The notes under the pieces: generated by a model
What the model saw: only the letters and a program-made list of their open reading frames with translations
Told to the model about the DNA's origin: nothing
The model's database searches: none
Assembly (NCBI GenBank): GCA_041480845.1
Contig: JBGPAU010000002.1
Coordinates: forward strand, 1-57,953
Direction of reading: 5' to 3'
DNA: 57,953 bases
DNA from: LCIL01 sp041480845
GTDB lineage: Bacteria; Patescibacteriota; Microgenomatia; UBA8517
Part shown: one piece after another, positions 50,686-56,428 of the stretch
How the letters are laid out: every line of letters starts with the position of its first letter
Numbering within the stretch: position 1 is the first letter of the stretch
Position numbers and translations under genes: made by a program

Positions 50686-51356
50686 TTATCTAATATTTTA
50701 CCACCAATGATATTAATAACTCTTTTTTTATTTTTTTTGACAATTTCCAAGTTATGTGTTGCCATAATAATCGTCTTACCTTCTTTATTTATTTTTTCAA
50801 ACAGATCTATTAGCTTATCGGAAGTATCCCAATCGAGGTTTCCCGTTGGTTCATCCGCCAGAAGAATTTTTGGGTTAACCGCAAGAGCACGGGCCAAGGA
50901 AACCCTTTGGAGCTCCCCCCCGGAAAGTTGAGAGGGGAAAAGATTGGTTTGCCGGGAGAGCCCGGCAAGTTTTAATACATGCTCCACCCGGGAGTTCCAT
51001 TCGGCTTCCGGCAGTCCTATGACCGCAAGGGCAACGGCGACATTTTCGGCTATGGTGCGTTCCGGAAGAACCTTGAAATCCTGAAAAACAGTTCCGATTT
51101 TTTGGCGGTAATGGGGCAGGTCTTTACTTCCCAGCGTAGCCACTTTAAATCCATCGACAGTTACCTCCCCTGCGTCGGCGGTAAGACCACCCAATATCAA
51201 TTTTAAAATTGTGGTTTTACCGGCACCGGAAGGGCCTGTTATAAAAACAAATTCGCCCTTTTTTACATCAAAGGAAATATCGCTTAATGCCACGAGTGTT
51301 CCAAATTTTTTGGTAACACCCTTAAAATGAACAATCCCGTTTTCTTCAGCGGCCAT
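50682..51356 (-). CDS. ftsE: cell-division ATPase FtsE
   Basis: From ATG at 51356 (MAAEENGIVHFKGVTKKFG) the protein is 224 residues; a longer frame to 51398 adds a hydrophobic run without homology. FITGPSGAGKTTILKLILG is Walker A, GTVFQDFKVLPERTIAENV is the Q-loop region, QLSGGELQRVSLARAL is the signature, and ILLADEPTGNLD is Walker B, followed by THN with the switch His. It is the ATPase half of FtsEX. The size is that of bacterial FtsE (about 220-230). No clear -10 box stands right before the start. Confidence 0.93.
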   Translation of the reverse strand: MAAEENGIVHFKGVTKKFGTLVALSDISFDVKKGEFVFITGPSGAGKTTILKLILGGLTADAGEVTVDGFKVATLGSKDLPHYRQKIGTVFQDFKVLPERTIAENVAVALAVIGLPEAEWNSRVEHVLKLAGLSRQTNLFPSQLSGGELQRVSLARALAVNPKILLADEPTGNLDWDTSDKLIDLFEKINKEGKTIIMATHNLEIVKKNKKRVINIIGGKILDK

Positions 51357-51418
51357 AAATAATGTTTGAAACAGTTCTAGAGTAGCAAGTGAAAACAAAG
51401 AAAGCCAGTATTAAACCC

Positions 51419-51859
51419 TTACGGAGCCACTTTTATCTTGGCTACATCCATTAGCCAGCCAACCTTCTTTGAAGCAAGGGTTTGGCCCCAAATCTGAACT
51501 TTTTTATCAACAAAATTGGTCAAATCAACAACACTTGATGTTAAATAAACACTTTTTGAAACTCCTCCCTCACGAACCAAATGATAAGTCCCCTCACCGT
51601 TAAGCCCACCCGACTGCAAAGTTCCCTCCGCAGTATCATATTTAATTTTAGGATCAAGTGCCCCGGCTTCGGTCGATGTTACTTTGGCCCCCGGTGCAGC
51701 CGCGGAATTACCTTTCGCCATACGCCCGGAAATCATCCAGGCAGTTCCAATTCCGATTAAAACTACCAAAAAGGCGCCGGCAATATAAGGCCACACCTTT
51801 TTAATTCCGCCTTTTGGAAGACTGTTAACTATCGGAGCGACCGGGCTTGGTGATTCCAT
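51419..51859 (-). CDS. membrane-anchored small OB-like protein
   Basis: From ATG at 51859 (MESPSPVAPIVNSL) the protein is 146 residues. One helix (about 24-42) is followed by a short spacer and a small beta domain ending with SSVVDLTNFVDKKVQIWGQT and GWLMDVAKIKV. The latter resembles an OB-fold-like strand pattern (DL-x-x-FV-x-KKV-x-x-WGQT) common in small CPR membrane proteins of unknown function. It lies between prfB and ftsE, both apart by 51-62 bases. A TGT-TATATT extended -10 with TTGCAT 18 bases further upstream stands before it. Function unknown. Confidence 0.8.
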   Translation of the reverse strand: MESPSPVAPIVNSLPKGGIKKVWPYIAGAFLVVLIGIGTAWMISGRMAKGNSAAAPGAKVTSTEAGALDPKIKYDTAEGTLQSGGLNGEGTYHLVREGGVSKSVYLTSSVVDLTNFVDKKVQIWGQTLASKKVGWLMDVAKIKVAP

Positions 51860-51871
51860 ATCCTTAAGGAC

Positions 51872-51877
51872 AATATA
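51872..51877 (-). promoter_or_regulatory. extended -10 box before the OB-like gene
   Basis: The minus strand reads TGT-TATATT ending 12 bases before the ATG at 51859. A TTGCAT hexamer sits 18 bases further upstream as a possible -35, so this is the most complete promoter in the window. Confidence 0.55.
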
Positions 51878-51910
51878 ACACTTAAAAAAGTTAAAATGCA
51901 AATCGGGTAA

Positions 51911-52960
51911 CTAAAGCTTGAGTTCCGCGTCGATAAATTCATCAATTTCGCCGTCAAGTACTCCCTCGGTATTTCCGGTTTCAACGTCAGTTCTAAGATC
52001 TTTAACCATTTTATAAGGGTGAAGGACGTAAGATCGGATCTGGGTTCCCCAAGATGCCGGGCGGTAGTCCCCTTTTAACTCTTTTTTAACACCCTTGGCA
52101 ACTTCCTGCTGCCTTAACCAAAGCTTGCCGCGGAGAAGTTCCAGTGCGATTTTTCTATTTTGTTCCTGAAAACGCTCGGTAGAAGCCGTAATCACAATTC
52201 CCGTAGGAATGTGAGTAAGCCGTACCGCTGTTGCGACTTTATTTACATTCTGTCCACCATGTCCCCCTGCATGGATAAACTGCCAGTCAAGTTCCTCGTC
52301 TTTAATTTTAACATCCTTAAGATCGATATCTTCCAATTCCGGCATGACCTCCACAAGGGCAAAAGAAGTTTGACGAAGCTTATCCGCATTAAAGGGAGAC
52401 TGCCTGACAAGCCTGTGGGTGCCGGCTTCACCCTTCAGATATCCGTAGGCATAATGCCCAGCAGCCTTGAAAGTAACACTTTTTATGCCTGCCTCCTCAC
52501 CCGCAGTATAGTCCAGATTCTCTGTGGACCATCCCCTACGCTCACAAAAACGCAGGTACATGCGGTATAGCATGTTGGCCCAATCCATGGCTTCCGTGCC
52601 TCCCTGGCCCGCATGGATTGAAATTAGGGCATTTTTGGCATCATATTCGCCCGAAAGGTAAGATATAAGTTCAAGCTTGGCAAGCGTCTTTTCGGCACGC
52701 CTCACTTCAGCCTCATCCGGCACCTCTTTCAGTATTTCCAAAGTCTCGGAAAGATTGTTAATCTCCTCCACTTCTTTTTTGAGATCAGAAAGCTCCTGAG
52801 TTACAGCTCTGGCATTGGTTGGATCACTCCAAAGAGTAGGCTCGGCGCTCTTTATTTCAAGCTCTCCAATTTTTTTCTTTTTATCGGCGGGCTTAATAAC
52901 CTCGATAAGTTTACCCAAGCGCAGTTTAAGCTCGTTGATTTTTTGTTTGATATCCTGCAT
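51911..52960 (-). CDS. prfB: peptide chain release factor 2
   Basis: From ATG at 52960 (MQDIKQKINELKLRLGK) the protein is 349 residues; the frame to 52978 adds a short non-conserved piece. RLVRQSPFNADKLRQTSF contains the SPF motif that reads UGA, and HAGGHGGQNVNKVATAVRL contains the GGQ motif that triggers peptide release. The N-terminal helical domain is intact in one frame, so the +1 programmed frameshift seen in many bacterial prfB genes (near codon 26) is absent. Its presence means UGA is a stop here. A TGATATACT extended -10 stands eight bases before the start. Confidence 0.94.
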   Translation of the reverse strand: MQDIKQKINELKLRLGKLIEVIKPADKKKKIGELEIKSAEPTLWSDPTNARAVTQELSDLKKEVEEINNLSETLEILKEVPDEAEVRRAEKTLAKLELISYLSGEYDAKNALISIHAGQGGTEAMDWANMLYRMYLRFCERRGWSTENLDYTAGEEAGIKSVTFKAAGHYAYGYLKGEAGTHRLVRQSPFNADKLRQTSFALVEVMPELEDIDLKDVKIKDEELDWQFIHAGGHGGQNVNKVATAVRLTHIPTGIVITASTERFQEQNRKIALELLRGKLWLRQQEVAKGVKKELKGDYRPASWGTQIRSYVLHPYKMVKDLRTDVETGNTEGVLDGEIDEFIDAELKL

Positions 52961-52968
52961 ACATCTGA

Positions 52969-52974
52969 AGTATA
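52969..52974 (-). promoter_or_regulatory. extended -10 box for prfB
   Basis: The minus strand reads TGA-TATACT, the same nonamer as before galU, ending eight bases before the ATG at 52960. The transcript would be leaderless or nearly so. Confidence 0.55.
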
Positions 52975-53002
52975 TCAAAAGGCAGGAAAAACGGGGATCA
53001 AT

Positions 53003-53464
53003 CTATGGCTGGCAGAAGATTGTTTTAACTTTTTTGATATCTGCGGGGTTAAGACTTTGAAGAAGATCGATAGCACCGGTAACGGTAGCATTTTCTTTGG
53101 CAAACGATGACGGAACTTGATCCTTAATCCCCAAAACCTGAATCAGTTTATTTCTTCCGGCGTCCAAGGCCAGAGAAATCGGAGCCGGGGCATTCTTCCA
53201 GCCCAAGATCCCGGTTAGCACCGTTCGTCCCCCGATTATCAAAAATCCTTCCAGAATAAGCGCGAGTAAAAACCCAAAGAAAATTCCGAAAAGAGCGCCT
53301 TTGACAGACCAGTCAAAAAAGTGACGGCGGAATTGGGCCAGAACTAAAACTAGAATAAAGATTAAAAAAACTATCACGGCGGCTTGAATATAAGAAACAG
53401 GAAAAGAAATCTTCCCGATATTTATATCAAACTTTCCAACAAACACCTTTAGGATGTTACCCAT
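53003..53464 (-). CDS. uncharacterised membrane protein, two helices
   Basis: The 153-residue protein has two hydrophobic helices (about 25-43 and 57-78) and a C-terminal soluble part (85-153) with an Ala- and Leu-rich LDAGRNKLIQVLGIKDQVP segment and QSLNPADIKKVKTIFCQP. I do not recognise the family. It lies between prfB and the LytR_C gene with a TGC-TACAAT box eight bases before its start, so it may form its own transcript. The C-terminal Cys could be a lipid or disulfide site, but this is uncertain. Confidence 0.75.
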   Translation of the reverse strand: MGNILKVFVGKFDINIGKISFPVSYIQAAVIVFLIFILVLVLAQFRRHFFDWSVKGALFGIFFGFLLALILEGFLIIGGRTVLTGILGWKNAPAPISLALDAGRNKLIQVLGIKDQVPSSFAKENATVTGAIDLLQSLNPADIKKVKTIFCQP

Positions 53465-53472
53465 GATAATTT

Positions 53473-53478
53473 ATTGTA
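53473..53478 (-). promoter_or_regulatory. extended -10 box before the gene at 53003
   Basis: The minus strand reads TGC-TACAAT ending eight bases before the ATG at 53464, inside a 25-base gap. Confidence 0.5.
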
Positions 53479-53489
53479 GCACAGGCAAA

Positions 53490-54167
53490 TTAGGGAGTGG
53501 CCGTTGGGGTTGGGGTAGGCGAGGTAGAAGGTGTGGGAGTCACAGACGGCTTGGGTGTAGCAGAAGGTTTAGCGGTTGCGCCTTTCCTCAAACCTGTCGT
53601 AATCACTGCATCGTAAGCCGTGGATGCTGAGGTTGTTGTGGTTACACTTTGATAAATCGTATTAAGTTTGGTCGTAATCTCCGTAACGATAGCACCCGAA
53701 AGCGAGCCTGCAAAACTAACTTGGGTAACGGTTAAATTTTGTTGTGCAGAATTGCCTATAGAAATATTTGTGTAACCCAACCCTTTGAGCTGAGTTTGAA
53801 GATAGGCAGCCTCGCCGTTTATACCGGTTCCGTTCTGAACCTGAATCTTTACTTTTGTTTTATCGGCTGCCACCGGAGTGGCGCTGGCAACAGGTGTGGA
53901 AACGGTTTCATTCGGAGAAGTAGTATTCAAATTTTCAAAAGGAGTCGGTTCGCCCAGATTTTCTGTATTTTTATTGCTTGCACTTTTATAAATAACAAAT
54001 CCTAAAATTCCGACCAAAATAAGTACTCCGACGATCAAAAGAGTTTTAGCACTACCCGATTTTTTTGGTTCACCGACTGTAGGAAAAGAAACTCCGCTTG
54101 AGGGAGGGGAAACGGTTTCTTGGGGGGCTTCTTGAGTTTGTACTTCCTGGTTTTGATCCTCTTCCAT
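53490..54167 (-). CDS. LytR_C-domain protein with Ser/Thr/Pro tail
   Basis: From ATG at 54167 (MEEDQNQEVQTQEAPQE) the protein is 225 residues. An acidic, Pro-rich cytoplasmic start is followed by one helix (about 42-60), a Thr/Ser-rich spacer, and a LytR C-terminal-type domain (100-195) opening with KVKIQVQNGTGINGEAAYL, the family's V-x-V-x-NG(S/T)G hallmark, with LGYTNISIGNS. The last 25 residues are Thr, Pro and Ser alternations. LytR_C domains often sit beside LytR-CpsA-Psr enzymes that attach glycans to the wall, but no such catalytic domain is present here. The tail is a possible O-glycosylation site (inference). Confidence 0.86.
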   Translation of the reverse strand: MEEDQNQEVQTQEAPQETVSPPSSGVSFPTVGEPKKSGSAKTLLIVGVLILVGILGFVIYKSASNKNTENLGEPTPFENLNTTSPNETVSTPVASATPVAADKTKVKIQVQNGTGINGEAAYLQTQLKGLGYTNISIGNSAQQNLTVTQVSFAGSLSGAIVTEITTKLNTIYQSVTTTTSASTAYDAVITTGLRKGATAKPSATPKPSVTPTPSTSPTPTPTATP

Positions 54168-54178
54168 ATTCGTGTCGC

Positions 54179-54184
54179 AGTATA
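54179..54184 (-). promoter_or_regulatory. -10 box before the LytR_C gene
   Basis: TATACT on the minus strand ends 11 bases before the ATG at 54167 in the gap after tgt. It has no TGN extension. Confidence 0.4.
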
Positions 54185-54194
54185 AACGCATAAA

Positions 54195-55298
54195 TTACTT
54201 TCTGTCAAGTGCTTCCCGAAGTTTTTCCGTAAGTATCCCGTAAAAACGCAGATTATGAATGGTCGCAAGGCGTCCCGCAGTAAAATCTTCTATCCGGAAC
54301 AGATGGGCAAGGTATGCTTTTGAATACTTTGTACAAAGAAGGCAGTCGCATGCCGCACTCACCGGAGTTTTATCCGAAAAGTATTTTTGCTTTTCCGGAT
54401 TGTAAAATGAATAAAAGTTAGGCTTCATTATATTGATTTCATCAATCGACTCGGCGTCGTAAACGTAAAGCCTTCCATGCCGTGCGTCACGGGTGGGCAG
54501 CACACAATCAAAAATGTTGTATCCAAGGCCTGCGCAGGCGACAAGGTCATCGGGTTTGCCTACTCCAAGTCCATAAAGAAAATAATTTTCGGGAGAATTT
54601 TGGGCTATTGTTTTTGCCGAATCCAAATCAAATTTTCCCTCATCGGTGATGGGCCAGCCTCCGTAACCAAATCCGTCAAAACCGATTTTGGCAAGTTCCC
54701 GGGCACAATATTTTCTCAAATCCTGAAACTTCCCTCCCTGAACAACACCCAAAATATATGGCTTTTCACTTTTCGCAAGGGTCCGTTCTTTGCAGATACG
54801 TTCAAACTCCGCCTTAGATCTTTTGGCCCAACTAATCGTCCTTTCAACCGAAATTTTCGCCTCAGCCTTGCCGGCTTTGGGATCTGTAAAATCATCAAGA
54901 ACAATAACCATATCGGTCTTTAATTCAAACTGAAATTGAATTGATTTTTCCGGAGTCAGAATAACTTTTTCATTTTTCGAGGGATAAAAGACAACCCCCT
55001 CGTCAATTATTTTTCCTTTCATGACACCGGATTTGATCACTGACATCACCTGGAATCCTCCCGAATCGGAAATTATTCCTCCTTTCCAATTCATAAAATT
55101 GCCTATACCTCCAAATTTTTCCATGACATCTTCCCCAAGTTCCCGCCAAAGATGAAAAGTATTTACCAAAATTCCGGAAGTTTTTGTAGATTCAAGATCT
55201 GAAGTATCAAGGCAACGGACAACTGCCCGAGTAGCATCGGGAAAAAATACGGGCAGAGGGATGTTTCCGCTTCGGGATTTAAAAAATTTCCGCGTCAT
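54195..55298 (-). CDS. tgt: queuine/preQ1 tRNA-ribosyltransferase
   Basis: The 367-residue protein exchanges guanine 34 of certain tRNAs for a 7-deazaguanine base. DSGGFQVMSVIKSG holds the first catalytic Asp, VQGGKFQDLRKYCARELAK and GFGYGGWPI form the base-binding part, and NIFDCVLPTRDARHGRLYV holds the nucleophilic Asp. CDCLLCTKYSKAYLAHLF binds zinc (three Cys and a His). Length is normal (about 370). The helix typical of the bacterial enzyme is present. No queuosine synthesis genes are visible nearby, so the base may be salvaged or made elsewhere. A TAGACT box lies six bases before the ATG. Confidence 0.93.
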   Translation of the reverse strand: MTRKFFKSRSGNIPLPVFFPDATRAVVRCLDTSDLESTKTSGILVNTFHLWRELGEDVMEKFGGIGNFMNWKGGIISDSGGFQVMSVIKSGVMKGKIIDEGVVFYPSKNEKVILTPEKSIQFQFELKTDMVIVLDDFTDPKAGKAEAKISVERTISWAKRSKAEFERICKERTLAKSEKPYILGVVQGGKFQDLRKYCARELAKIGFDGFGYGGWPITDEGKFDLDSAKTIAQNSPENYFLYGLGVGKPDDLVACAGLGYNIFDCVLPTRDARHGRLYVYDAESIDEINIMKPNFYSFYNPEKQKYFSDKTPVSAACDCLLCTKYSKAYLAHLFRIEDFTAGRLATIHNLRFYGILTEKLREALDRK

Positions 55299-55325
55299 AT
55301 GGAAAGTCTACGGAAAAAGGCAGCT

Positions 55326-55883
55326 TCAAACAAACTTGTCGATTATATTTATAGATCCTGCACCTATATACGAAATTGTGACAAACTTAATCAACTTTCC
55401 CAGCCAAACTACAATAAGATACTTATAAATTGGGATTTTTGTTGCACCCGCAACAATTCCGGCTATGTCAAAAAGTGGATTTGGGACAGCAGCAAGAATA
55501 AAAAGGGTCCAAAGTCCATATTTTTCCATCCACTTTCTAATTTTTTGCACCCTTGGATTCTTTTCGACAATTTCACCCCCACCCGCTCCTGCCAGATAAC
55601 CCGTCAATTCCCCAATTGTAGCCCCCAAAGAAATTACTACCCCAACAATGAGGGGATTAAATACAGCACCTCCTATAAATGCGGTTAGAATTATCGGAAC
55701 CGGCAAAACTATAGTTGCATTTCCCAAAATGCTAAGTGTAAAAAGGCCCAAGTATCCATAACTTTGAAGACTTTCAAATTTATCCCGGAAAACAAAAACA
55801 AGAACCGAAATCGCGATCGCAAACAACAAACCGAAGACGGGCAAGTATTTCTTAAAAAAAAATTTAATAGTTACATTGTTCAT
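55326..55883 (-). CDS. DedA/VTT-family membrane protein
   Basis: The 185-residue protein has an N-terminal helix (about 12-31) and a VTT/SNARE-associated core: GYLGLFTLSILGNATIVLPVP, GAVFNPLIVGVVISLGATIGELTGYLAG with the family G-x-x-x-G pattern, KWMEKYGLWTLFILAAVPNPLFD and GIVAGATKIPIYKYLIVVWLGK. DedA relatives are thought to move lipid carriers such as undecaprenyl phosphate back across the membrane; the short VTT form is common in CPR. It overlaps the FKBP gene by four bases (ATGA), so it is translated with it. Confidence 0.9.
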   Translation of the reverse strand: MNNVTIKFFFKKYLPVFGLLFAIAISVLVFVFRDKFESLQSYGYLGLFTLSILGNATIVLPVPIILTAFIGGAVFNPLIVGVVISLGATIGELTGYLAGAGGGEIVEKNPRVQKIRKWMEKYGLWTLFILAAVPNPLFDIAGIVAGATKIPIYKYLIVVWLGKLIKFVTISYIGAGSINIIDKFV

Positions 55884-56389
55884 TCAACACCTAAAAGCTC
55901 AACTTCAAAAACCAGAGCCGCTCCTCCCGGAATTACCCCGGGAATTCCCTGTGCACCATATCCCAAGGATGGAGGAATTGTAAGTTTTCTTTTTCCTCCA
56001 ACCTTCATACCGCCTACCCCCTGATCCCATCCTTGAATAACTTCACCCGCTCCCAAATTAAAACTGAACGGCGTTCCACGGTCATAGGAACTGTCAAATT
56101 TTGTTCCGTCCGCCAATGTTCCCACATAATTAACAGTAACTTTTTTACCGGCGGTAGCGATAGTTCCGGTTCCGACTTTTTCATCCAGAATAATCAATTT
56201 AGCTACTTCCATTGTTGGTTTTCCCGAACCTGTCGCGGTCGGTTCAATCGTAGCTTCAATTGTACCGGTTGGAAGAGGTGTTGCCAATAACTGTTTTTGC
56301 GAAGCACCTTTCCCGGAAAAAACGGCAATTCCTCCAATAACGATCACTATTACAAGAAAAATTGCTGCGAATAAATATTTTTTGTTCAT
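55880..56389 (-). CDS. membrane-anchored FKBP-type peptidyl-prolyl isomerase
   Basis: The 169-residue protein has an N-terminal helix (5-24), a Thr/Pro-rich linker (36-60), and an FKBP domain (65-169). KVTVNYVGTLADGTKFDSSYDRG, GEVIQGWDQGVGGMKVGGKR, PPSLGYGAQG and IPGGAALVFEVELLG are the family's hallmark segments, with the active-site residues Y, F, D, W and F in place. It would help fold exported proteins outside the membrane. A TGA-TATAAT extended -10 stands six bases before the ATG. It heads the pair with the DedA-like gene. Confidence 0.92.
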   Translation of the reverse strand: MNKKYLFAAIFLVIVIVIGGIAVFSGKGASQKQLLATPLPTGTIEATIEPTATGSGKPTMEVAKLIILDEKVGTGTIATAGKKVTVNYVGTLADGTKFDSSYDRGTPFSFNLGAGEVIQGWDQGVGGMKVGGKRKLTIPPSLGYGAQGIPGVIPGGAALVFEVELLGVE

Positions 56390-56395
56390 TGGAAA

Positions 56396-56401
56396 ATTAT
56401 A
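56396..56401 (-). promoter_or_regulatory. extended -10 box for the FKBP gene
   Basis: The minus strand reads TGA-TATAAT ending six bases before the ATG at 56389, in a 39-base gap. This is the closest match to the extended -10 consensus in the window. Confidence 0.6.
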
Positions 56402-56428
56402 TCAGATTTATTTCAAAAATAGGATGCC

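Noticed and set aside
52115..52129. A further hairpin-repeat-like sequence (TAACCAAAGCTTGCC) inside prfB
   Set aside because: It differs at a stem base, breaking the AAGC-RAA-GCTT pairing, and lies in coding sequence; probably chance.
54477..54923. Plus-strand open frame of 148 codons over tgt
   Set aside because: Antisense to tgt, with no family resemblance and no promoter or ribosome-binding signal.
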